DNA of 64,000 bases from NCBI GenBank assembly GCA_033964015.1, contig CM066916.1:26429404-26493403 (forward strand). The letters run 5' to 3'. A model generated the notes under the pieces. The model was given only the letters and a program-made list of their open reading frames with translations, did no database searches and was not told where the DNA came from. The DNA comes from Scolanthus callimorphus (lineage: Eukaryota > Cnidaria > Anthozoa > Actiniaria > Edwardsiidae). Made by a program: the position numbers and the translations under genes. Positions 37,022 to 49,100 of this stretch are shown here, in pieces. How positions within the stretch are numbered: position 1 is the stretch's first letter; every line of letters starts with the position of its first letter.

Positions 37022-40000
37022 ATGTTTTCCTTGCATGAATGTACAGTCACTTTGGGGACACTTGGAGAGGATAGACTCAGGTCAGAGCTATAATTGCATC
37101 CGTAGTGCTCAGGTGAGGGTTTGTTTTTGCTTGTCAAAACTCGCGTGTCCGAGATGGAAACGTAATCTGCACAGTAGTGAAGTTGTTTTCAATTTCTCGG
37201 TAACGGAAAGCCTTTCAAGGCAAATACAACGCGAAATTTTCCCTCCTGAAAATCTCTCACTGCAATCCAAGGAAATGAAGGCAAAATTCCCAAAGACTGT
37301 GTACGCATTGTTTTAAAATAGAGGAACATGCAGTAGTGTCCTTTTCGGCGAGCTTCATGAAATCACTTTTATTCGCAGCTTTACGGGAAATATGGATTTA
37401 TACTTTAAAGACTCAGGGTATAGAAAAAAAAATACTGGCGCCTTTTAAAATTCGATCTCCTTTAAGTGAAAGCCATTAATCTCGATCGGCCTTTTTAACA
37501 TAAATTTTGAAACTTTTTTAGAGGTGGCGAGTGATTGACTCGGAAATAAATGCAGAATCTCGCGAAATTCTTAGGGTCATTCTCGAAGTCTCGGATTTTT
37601 AAGAGAGCTCTCTCGCAATCTCGTTTTCTGACGCGAATTTCAGGGAATGTACGAGGAGCAGTCTTTGATCGTCTCGATCTCGATTCTTTTCAACACTGAT
37701 TATCTCGCTGTCTCGGAAAATCTCGCATTACCATTCGCCCTGCACCTCTTCTTGAAAATCTATGGTGCAAAATTTATGTTTATCCTAGTGCGTACGTACC
37801 ATCTCGTACATACCTACCGTCGCCAAGATTTTACACTCAAACACCAATGGCAATGGAAATACATTTCAATAAAATGAACCAGGAAATAGTTTTGACAGAA
37901 AAAGCTGAGAGCATAACACTTGACATCCTTAGAATATATCTCAGGGGATCAATAATCTTCTGTTCAAAGGAAATAAAAATCAAACGACATGACGTGTATG
38001 CGCATGCGCAGACGAGAAAAAGAAAAGAAAACTCATACTCGTGTCCATATAATGCGTACATTTGGATTACGATTAATAGAACAGGTGAAACTTCAACTGC
38101 GAGAAACATTTTTCCATTTCTCCATTTTCTCCATATCTCCGCTAGATATAGAGTCAACAACCTGTCGTCCCATATGCATCGCTTACCAGCTCGTCCGACC
38201 TATAAATACCTGGTGATGCATAAATTAATGTGGTTGTTCACTAACGGTACAAGGGGCGTCCTTATATGGTCTGGTGGCCGGGCGTACTCTCACCCATTGG
38301 TATTTAGCTAATGAGCAACTCAACACCCAGGATAGTCAGGGCCGAAATCTCTGGCGTGGGCGTAAGAACCGTACGGTTGCCATACGACGCTTCAGCTCCT
38401 TGTCTGGATGCATGTATGGTCCTGGTTTTTTTGTTTTCCTTCTTTTTCCTCAAGTCTAGTAAATATGCTGCTGATTTGAGGGAGGTTCCTTTTTTTTAAC
38501 TTATCGTCATAAATATTAGTGCGCTTCAGATAATTTTTTTTTTCTTAAATTCACTCCTGGATGTTAAAATATTAAATCACGCGACGATGATAGAATCTAA
38601 CTTTTGTACGCTTTCTCTTTTATTGTCCCAATGGGCCGGCCTGACTGGGGCGAAAACATCGTGATTTGATAGTACTTGGCACACGCGATACATGCTAAAT
38701 CGCTACTCAATGCGTGTCCTGGGAAGCTGGGGGGGGGGGGGGGGGGGAGAGAAGCCAAATTATCATAGTTCTTTAATTCTTAGCCAGTATCTCGTCTTGT
38801 GAATATAGTATATAGTTGCCGACTCCCACAAAATGCGCGCGCGTCGGAACAACACGAAGAATAGAACACGACGACGTCATAAACACAATCAAGAAAATGA
38901 GAGAACGTAACGATTTTACAATTAGTTGCAATGACAGTGAGAAACTGTTCTGCTCTTTGCAGGGACGTAGAAGGCAGCAAGAAAGACGGCGTTTTATTGC
39001 TTTTTTGGAATACGGGGACTCGAAACTAGGATTCTCAAGTGGAAGCAGTGTGCATTCGAGCGGTTGTGTACTGCAAACGTAAGTCGAAGTGAATGTTTCA
39101 TATTTATATAATTATACGTTGGGCCGGCTGCGAAGTGCTATGCAATCTCTACACTTTCTCACTCCGCAAGCTGCTTGGCTTTGAGATAGAAAACGGGAAC
39201 AGATCAGAGATTTTTTTTTTTTTTTGCATTTACAAGTGGGATGAAAGCATAAAACGTTGGTGTTTTTGTCGCATATTTATTTTCTCTTTGCGAAACCCGC
39301 ACAGAGAAAAAAAAATCAATTAGCCACCAAAAAAGAGAACGCCCCGGAAAAGCAAGGGCTAGAGGACTGCGATAAATTTCACACTCTTTAATAATCTTTT
39401 CTCTGTTCTGATTTTTCTTACCACTGAAGTAATTTTATTTTTAATCTTGCTGTTTCTCTGAAATTTTATCATAGACAAAAGGGGACCAATATCACTATCA
39501 AATTTAAGTTAGTTGTCTTTTTGTTGTATTATTTAGAAAATGTTCAGTCCATCATCTGACCCGATTAGTTTCAAATTGATGTTCAAGTCACTAAATCAAA
39601 CGTACCTCATTTGGTGTTGTTCAGACTGCCAATCATAGCTGTCCTGTCACTTGTAATGAAGCACTTGACATTCCAAGCTACTTAGAATGCAGTAACTTCT
39701 AATATGAAACCCAGGTCTGGGACTTGATGTCTATTTTAATTTTACTTCATTCAGTTTTGAAAATCCTGTTTGAATTTTGAATTTCTGTTTTTATCCAGGT
39801 AGCTTGCATTACATAAACAATGGGTATGAAACATTAAAATGAATCAGAATATCTGCTGTCGAAAGACAAAATCAAAGTCATTTTGAGTGTAGCTGCATAG
39901 CAACATTGCTTGAAACTGAAAATTAGAATTTCACTGAGATAATTTAGTTTCACACCTATTATATTAAGTTGTACAAGCTGGATGCTGAGACAATTATTAT

Positions 40001-40884
40001 AACCCTTTCACTGCCACTAGACTTTGGCGAGACAGGCCCCCGCCCATCTTTGGGTTTTCTGTGTGTCAATTCTATAATTTTTTCTTTTATGATATCTATA
40101 ACTTTAATTTTAATTCTTTGGTCTTATCCGAAAGCTTGAATTGCACAACCAGTGGGTCTGAGACAACTATTTAAGGAATCAAATTATCTGTTGTCAAACA
40201 AAAACAAAGGCATTTTGGCAGGTGTACATGCATGGCCACATATTGCTTGACAACTGAAATTTAGAATTTCAGCTAAGTTTATTTTTCCACCTATTAAGTT
40301 GTACAGGCTGCTGGATGCTTATATAGACCATTATTATAACCCTTATCACTAACCATTTTGCCCACACACGTCCCTGCCCATTTTTTAATGTCAGGGAAAT
40401 ATTCCTTGGTTTTCTGTGTCTAATTCTTTTTTCCTTCCTTCCTTTTTGGTATCTCTTATTTTAATCTTAATTCTTGGTTTTATCCGAAAAGCTTGAATCC
40501 CACAACCAGTGGGTCTGAGACAAAAAAAGGAAGCAAAATATTTGTTGAAAAACAAAATGAAAGTCATTTTGGGTGTACCTGCATTGCTCGACAGCTGAAA
40601 ATAGTATCTGAAGTTAACTTAGGTTTCCACCTACAGTATTTATAGTTGTAACAGGCTGGATGCTGAGACCATTATTACATCCTTTTACTACCACCACATT
40701 TTGCCTGATATCGTTTATATATTAATAGAGCAGCTATAGACACACCCCTGCCCAGTTTTTGCTTGCCACGGCTAAGTGTCTGGGTTTCCTGTGTTTTGAT
40801 GACAACTGGAGGCTGGGACTACTCGTAGGATTACCGCTGAATCCGTACCTGCTATTCAGTGACTGGAAGTATCGCACAGGTTAG
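37022..40884 (+). pseudogene. Array gene copy, unit 8, one-base loss in exon 1
   Basis: Exons at 37022-37112, 38963-39078 and 40860-40884. Exon 1 is 91 nt rather than 92 because GACTCAAGG became GACTCAGG near 37,080, shifting the frame. Together with neighbouring run-length losses this may be an assembly error rather than a true mutation. AATAAA is at 40992. Confidence 0.4.
38729..38747 (+). repeat. G homopolymer, 19 bases (unit 8)
   Basis: Same intron 1 site as the 23-base run in unit 7, also expanded relative to A-type units. Confidence 0.9.
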
Positions 40885-41351
40885 ACATCTGATAAAGTTT
40901 CTTGACACAACATTTCGAGCAAAATTCCACTTAGAAGAGGCCATAGGACATCATAAAGTCTATTGTGGAGGATGCATTTGTGCTGTGCTTCAATAAAGAA
41001 GTGTGGTCAAGAGGTTTCTTTCCCTTTTTCCATTGTTCTTTTGAGAGCTCTGGAAGAATTCGGCTGAACGAAACTTTGAGCTCCTCTCTAGTGGAATCTT
41101 TTTGGCCAGCACAGGTATCGACTACGAATCTGTGTTTTAGACATAAACTTCCAGCGCGTGAGCGTGTTTTTTGTTTTGGTTGTCTATGGGCAAAAAGAGT
41201 TAGTATAAATCTTTTGTCTAACCTGTCTGATGTAGGGGGAAGCGCTGTCGAGTTTTCATTGAATTACCACAGGTATCCTGAAGTATAGAGCAGGGTTTCG
41301 CGTAGCTGTTTTTGTTGTGCAATCGGTTCGCCGATCGAAAGCGGTCGCGCC

Positions 41352-43058
41352 ATGTTTTCCTTGCATGAATGTACAGTCACTTTGGGGACACTTGGAGAGG
41401 ATAGACTCAAGGTCAGAGCTATAATTGCATCCGTAGTGCTCAGGTGAGGGTTTGTTTTTGCTTGTCAAAACTCGCGTGTCCGAGATGGAAACGTAATCTG
41501 CACAGTAGTGAAGTTGTTTTCAATTTCTCGGTAACGGAAAGCCTTTCAAGGCAAATACAACGCGAAATTTTCCCTCCTGAAAATCTCTCACTGCAATCCA
41601 AGGAAATGAAGGCAAAATTCCCAAAGACTGTGTACGCATTGTTTTAAAATAGAGGAACATGCAGTAGTGTCCTTTTCGGCGAGCTTCATGAAATCACTTT
41701 ATTCGCAGCTTTACGGGAAATATGGATTTATACTTTAAAGACTCAGGGTATAGAAAAAAAAATACTGGCGCCTTTTAAAATTCGATCTCCTTTAAGTGAA
41801 AGCCATTAATCTCGATCGGCCTTTCTAACATAAATTTTGAAACTTTTTTAGAGGTGGCGAGTGATTGACTCGGAAATAAATGCAGAATCTCGCGAAATTC
41901 TTAGGGTCATTCTCGAAGTCTCGGATTTTTAAGAGAGCTCTCTCGCAATCTCGTTTTCTGACGCGAATTTCAGGGAATGTACGAGGAGCAGTCTTTGATC
42001 GTCTCGATCTCGATTCTTTTCAACACTGATTATCTCGCTGTCTCGGGAAATCTCGCATTACCATTCGCCCTGCACCTCTTCTTGAAAATCTATGGTGCAA
42101 AATTTATGTTTATCCTAGTGCGTACGTACCATCTCGTACATACCTACCGTCACCAAGATTTTACACTCAAACACCAATGGCAATGGAAATACATTTCAAT
42201 AAAATGAACCAGGAAATAGTTTTGACAGAAAAAGCTGAGAGCATAACACTTGACATCCTTAGAATATATCTCAGGGGATCAATAATCTTCTGTTCAAAGG
42301 AAATAAAAATCAAACGACATGACGTGTATGCGCATGCGCAGACGAGAAAAAGAAAAGAAACTCATACTCGTGTCCATATAATGCGTACATTTGGATTACG
42401 ATTAATAGAACAGGTGAAACTTCAACTGCGAGAAACATTTTTCCATTTCTCCATTTTCTCCATATCTCCGCTAGATATAGAGTCAACAACCTGTCGTCCC
42501 ATATGCATCGCTTACCAGCTCGTCCGACCTATAAATACCTTGGTGATGCATAAATTAATGTGGTTGTTCACTAACGGTACAAGGGGCGTCCTTATATGGT
42601 CTGGTGGCCGGGCGTACTCTCACCCATTGGTATTTAGCTAATGAGCAACTCAACACCCAGGATAGTCAGGGCCGAAATCTCTGGCGTGGGCGTAAGAACC
42701 GTACGGTTGCAATACGACGCTTCAGCTCCTTGTCTGGATGCATGTATGGTCCTGGTTTTTTTGTTTTTCCTTCTTTTTCCTCAAGTCTAGTAAATATGCT
42801 GCTGATTTGAGGGAGGTTCCTTTTTTTTACTTATCGTCATAAATATTAGTGCGCTTCAGATAATTTTTTTTTTCTTAAATTCACTCCTGGATGTTAAAAT
42901 ATTAAATCACGCGACGATGATAGAATCTAACTTTTGTACGCTTTCTCTTTTATTGTCCCAATGGGCCGGCCTGACTGGGGCGAAAACATCGTGATTTGAT
43001 AGTACTTGGCACACGCGATACATGCTAAATCGCTACTCAATGCGTGTCCTGGGAAGCT

Positions 43059-43138
<80 letters not shown>

Positions 43139-46100
43139 AGCCAAATTATCATAGTTCTTTAATTCTTAGCCAGTATCTCGTCTTGTGAATATAGTATATA
43201 GTTGCCGACTCCCACAAAATGCGCGCGCGTCGGAACAACACGAAGAATAGAACACGACGACGTCATAAACACAATCAAGAAATGAGAGAACGTAACGATT
43301 TTACAATTAGTTGCAATGACAGTGAGAACTGTTCTGCTCTTTGCAGGGACGTAGAAGGCAGCAAGAAAGACGGCGTTTTTATTGCTTTTTTGGAATACGG
43401 GGACTCGAAACTAGGATTCTCAAGTGGAAGCAGTGTGCATTCGAGCGGTTGTGTACTGCAAACGTAAGTCGAAGTGAAGTTTCATATTTATATAATTATT
43501 ACGTTGGGCCGGCTGCGAAGTGCTATGCAATCTCTACACTTTCTCACTCCGCAAGCTGCTTGGCTTTGAGATAGAAAACGGGAACAGATCAGAGATTTTT
43601 TTTTTTTTTTTGCATTTACAAGTGGGATGAAAGCATAAAACGTTGGTGTTTTTGTCGCATATTTATTTTCTCTTTGCGAAACCCGCACAGAGAAAAAAAA
43701 AATCAATTAGCCACCAAAAAAGAGAACGCCCCGGGAAAAGCAAGGGCTAGAGGACTGCGATAAATTTCACACTCTTTAATAATCTTTTCTCTGTTCTGAT
43801 TTTTCTTACCACTGAAGTAATTTTATTTTTAATCTTGCTGTTTCTCTGAAATTTTATCATAGACAAAAGGGGACCAATATCATTATCAAATTTAAGTTAG
43901 TTGTCTTTTTGTTGTATTATTTAGAAAATGTTCAGTCCATCATCTGACCCGATTAGTAATATATTCTCGCTGACTACCTATTATCACAACGCGAAGCTAA
44001 GTTATGGGAGATCCGCGGACTGCTGTGGTAATAGGCAGGCAAACGAGAAGCTGTAAGGTTGCAGGACAACCAACACCAGGGGAGGAGGGTGGGGCGAAAC
44101 GAGCTCAAAACCCGGAGCGTCCCGTCCAAGGCGCTGACTGTTTGAAATGAAACCTCGAGGTAGGGCGTATTTAACCAAGGGCGGCAAAGCATGGTGGGAA
44201 CCCCCTAGGGGTTACAAAGTTATTTTATAACACGCTTAGCGATGTTCTAATTAGTTAGTTCAGCTCGAATAGTAATATATTCTCGCTGACTACCTATTAT
44301 CACAACGCGAAGCTAAGTTATGGGAGATCCGCTCCCTGCTGTGCCCTATACGTTGGCTGACTAATTTCGCCTGCCAAGTAACTTACTCGACACACCCCCA
44401 AAAATCTCTCTAAATATCCCCAAACTCCTTCCAAATTACCCCAAAACTCAAAACGATCCCTCCCCAAAACTAACGTAGGGGATATCCCACACCCAATAAT
44501 CAGACATATAAACCAATCAAACTCTTTATTTTTGTAAGTTTAAATAGCAAGAGAAAAACTGTCCCGCTGAATGCCAACTGAGAGCTGCGGAGAAAGTTCC
44601 TCAACCAAAGATAGGAGGGCATTTACCGAAGAAGCGCGCGTGTAATGCTCTGCCATGGAGGTACTACGCCATCCTATATACTGCGCTATCTGGTCTGATG
44701 TACAGCCAAGTTGCTTAAGGGTATTAGATAAGCCTACCCGAAAACTATGCGGTGTCTCACCGCCATATATCCCCGCAGCTCTGAAGTGCAAACGCAAACG
44801 CCCTGAAACCGCTGAACTCAAAAAAGGGCGTGTGGACACTCTTTTTTTTATTCTCTGTGACCCTAAAGAGGAAAGACTCACTATCAAAAGGAACGTTTAA
44901 AGCTGTACAAGAAGTAATATAATAAGTGAGCCAAAACACCGGACATACTCTCTTGTCCGGAACTGATAGGAGAACAAAAGATCTAGAGACACCAGCCGAA
45001 CGCAAAGATTTACCAAAAGTGAAATGAAGTAGGAAACCCTCACGATCCTTTAAACGAAAGACCTGGCCAAAACGCAAACGACCCAAATCTGACGCTCTAT
45101 CGCCAGAGAAAAATCAGTCACAAAAAAGGTAGTATCTCTGACAAGCATATATTGTTCTAGAGGAGAAAGTTGAGAACTCCCCGCAATACGACCCCGTAAG
45201 TGTGAAACGAGCTGGCAGAACTTATCGTAAAACACAGGAATCGCCTGACGCGGTTTTACAGCGTGCTGAGCTTGCTCCTCCTTTACAAACTTAATGTAAT
45301 CCTTCACCTGAGGATGCGCAGCAGGATTACAGTTATCTGTGCGACCTAATCTATTAAAAATTGCTCTGAGTTTCCCTACATAACTGTCTACAGTGCCAGC
45401 TGCCAGGTGCTTTGGGCAGGAACAACTACTTCCCAAGCAGTCACTTTCGTGTAATATCTGTTTTCCTTTTTTATCTCTACTAATTAGAAACATAATCAAA
45501 TCATCAGCTGTAGCGGCTAATAACACCTTCGGTGGAGCCAAATGACTAAGGAAATTGGCTAAGCTGACTTCTAAAGCATCCTTTTGCCGCTCATAGGGCT
45601 TTTCGTGGACCGTTGTTTTAAACTTTTCAAAGCGATGACTGATTGCTTGAAATCAATAATATCTTGACTGTCACTATTGTTGCAAACCCCTAAAGGGGTT
45701 GTAGACCCACAAGCTTGACAATAGTTGGCGTCGCTATCGTTAGGATAGAGACACGCCTTGCATTTCAAAGCAGGTTTCCAAAGGCGTGGAGTCTATAATG
45801 AAAAATAGGTGTAAACACTCATGTAGTAAGGATACAACGGAAGGCCCATAAGTCCCAAGGCAAAGACGCGGGTACGAAAACAGGGAAGCGCGAGAGGGGT
45901 AAAGAAGTGTTGACTTGGAACCCCTTTTTCCAAGGAGTAGGCTATCCACCGCAAAGACTGTAACATAGCCCACCATAGCGAAGCGGAAACAGCCGTGGAA
46001 CTACGATAGTGAACGTAAGGGTCTGACGAAAGTCAAACAGAAACCTTAGTAGTGGACCAATGAGCACATAGGGCGGAAAAACATAGACGTTGTGCTCTCG

Positions 46101-49100
46101 TGAAGGGAAGGCTGCGCGAAGACGTTAACTCCAGCTGAGAGGGGGGTTCTCCATGGCGTATAGTGGGGGAGTGGACGCCCCGAGCGATCCCTCTGACAGT
46201 TACTGTCCAAAGACATGAGATCGAAAGTGTGAGGACCAAACTTGGATTCTACCAAGACCCAGGCTTCCTTGGATAACATAGAATCGAGGCCGGAACACAC
46301 CCTAGACGGGCCATCTGCGGGTTCTCGGATGATGGGACGTGCTTCATGGTTAGTGCGAAATTAAAGGTACGGGACAAACTTTCGATCTCTTTCAGTTCCA
46401 CATTAACACAGGAGCTCTTACAGCCACCATTTTCCCAAGCGGCCTTGAGCGTGGCGCTATCCGTAGAAACGTCAACTCTTTTGTCACTGATGGCATCATG
46501 AAAAGAGTGCAAAGCACACTTCAAGGCTCTAGCCTCCAGAACATTGATATCAGCCTCTGGGTCTAGCCAATAGTCGCGCACGGTATGTTGATGACCCTCT
46601 GAAAACAAAATCGCGCCCCACGCCCTCTTGGACGCGTCACAGCATAACTTAATAGCGAGGTGTTTCTCTGAACGCCATGGTAAACACCCAGTCCAGTTAT
46701 CGATGAATCTCCACTCCAGGATCTCTGTCTTCAACGGTCCTTCTACATGAATAACTCGTGCATTCCTGGCAAACTTCCCAATAGCCTTGAAGATCTCTCG
46801 CGCATAAAGTCTGCATCCTGGAATTGCTAGGCTAAAAGACACCGCTTTCCCTGCGAAACGCTGTAAACTCTTAAGAGAGGTTGTATCAGACCGTAAAATC
46901 TGCTCTCGCAAAGCGATAAATTTCTGCTTTTTATCACTAGGTAGAAAGAACGCCTGGCAAATCGAGTCAGAAATAAAGCCCAAAAAACGGATGGAAGTGG
47001 TAGGCTTGAGAGAACTTTTGCCAATATTAATGTAATATCCAGCGGAGATTAACAGGGATAGTACAATATAGAGACTTGCTTCTGCCAGTTGCTCACTAGG
47101 CTGCACCTGCTGAGAATTGAAGGGAAACAACTGGCCAACATGTCTATCGTCAATATACTGCGAAACCGGAGCGCCAAGCGACCTTGCAGCACTGGTAATA
47201 ACTAAACCCAGGTTATGGTACAAATACGCACTCGCTTTCCAACCGAATGGTAGAGTGACAAAAACATAATAGATCCCATCCCAAGCAAAACCAAAATACT
47301 TGTAAGAGTCTGGATGTAAGAAGACATGTTGGTAACCGCTCTTATCGTCACACGAAGACTGGAAATGCCCTGGTAGTACGTATCGAGGGAGATCACACAA
47401 GTGGTCTAATTTGAAAGGGAGATCTTTGATCCACAGGTTCAAAAACCTCACGTCGTGGCACAAGCGAGGTTTTGTGGGTTCTACTGTAAGGGGAAGGACC
47501 AAATACGGTGGGGCGCACTGTCCTACACTTCCGATACGGGAAATTACACCTTGTCCCAGCCAATTCTTAACAGTAGAGGAAACAAAATCTTTAAACTCTT
47601 CACAAGAGACGGAATTGCTAAATAGAGCAGAGGGCGGAGTAGGAGAGTTGTAGGAGCGACCCTTTAAATTTCCACAAAATGGCCGGAAGAAATCAGTAAT
47701 ACGCACACCCTCTTCGACAATCTTAATAAGGTCAGCGTGTTCGCAGGCATGGTGATGGATGAGAGAACTCCAGACTTCAGGATGCCTGTGTATATTCCCC
47801 GCTTGGAAACGATCTGGATTTCTAAACCGAAGTTCCGAAACCCTAGAGAGATGAGGCTTTTTTGCGATGACTGAGATAGGAATGGTGGGGCCAACGAAGG
47901 TTATAGGTTCCCCAGCGACGTTACACCATACGTCATTTTGTCCAGAAACCACCTAAGGGAAAATTAAAAATAAAAAACTTTAAACGAAAAACTGAGGGAG
48001 TGGATACGCCGCGCAAGGGAACCTAACCTACGTTGACCCCAGGAACTGGAAAATCAGTGAAGGACCTTCAGTAAGCCCCCCTAGGGTCAAATAAAAAATT
48101 ACGCGCACCTAATATAGCGGAAAGATAAACACACTATGAATAGATAACACCTTTTATTTTAGAACAAGCTTATAGACGCATTACAATCAGAGTGACGCGT
48201 TCTCTAGAAGCGACGCGTTCTAAGAGCGACGCGATCTCACATCATTATTAGAGCAATCTCTAGCGAAATGGCCATACTTTCCACATCTAAAGCACTGAGC
48301 CGCTCCACGACCTGCACGACCCCGAAAAGGCTGGTAAGGCTGGTAGCGCTGACGGTAGCGCGGCTGCTGCTGCCTGAACTGACGGTATGTTGACTCCGCC
48401 CCTCCGTGTTCACTTCTAACGGACTTCAGGATGGCGGCTGTATCTTTAGCCACTTTTGCCTGGACAGGGTCGCCAAGTAACCCTAACACCAAACGCCGAT
48501 GGGCGAGCGGGTGAATATCCAGTCTTCCCTTGATCTCGCCTAGAATAGCCGCATATGAGTCAGCCTTATCGTGCGCTGATACCCTTGCCGCCTTTACCAA
48601 GGCCTCGACATAACTTGTTGTTTCCCATTTATCATAGACAACTTCAGGTTTTGTTAGTAACTGCCTAACTGTCTGAAGGGAAACTTCCACTGAATTCTCT
48701 TGTTGTCTTTCCTCCATGAGTCGTAACTTCTCTTCCAGAATTCTAATGCGTTCAGCGGGCTGAGAAAACGAAGACAAGAAAGTACGGATTAGAACTCAGA
48801 AATACGTAAATTATCTGCCATCTAACCGATCATTCCGTGATCCCAAATCTTGCGCTTCCGGAGCGCGAAAAACCCGTTTGTATCCGTAATTCCGTCCATT
48901 CCGTGATCTCAAATCATCTTGCTCTTCCGTAGCGCGAAAAGCCCGTTTAAATCCCGTCCATTCCGTGGTCCCAGACCATCCTGCACTCCCGGAGCGCAAA
49001 AACCCGTTTTATCCGTAGTTTCATCCATTCCGTGGTCCCAGACCATCCTGCACTCCCGGAGCGCAAAAACCCGTTTTATCCGTAGTTTCGTCCATTCCGT

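Larger units (their letters stand above)
36855..41184 (+). repeat. Array unit 8 (B-type, empty of retrotransposon)
   Basis: Shares all B-type markers with units 7 and 9 but has the uninterrupted GATTAGTTTCAAATTG at 39,561-39,576. It carries many one-base losses in runs (for example near 38,210, 39,347 and 39,633). Confidence 0.95.

Noticed and set aside
43006..43188. Frame encoding a long poly-glycine tract
   Set aside because: It is a direct translation of the G homopolymer of unit 9.
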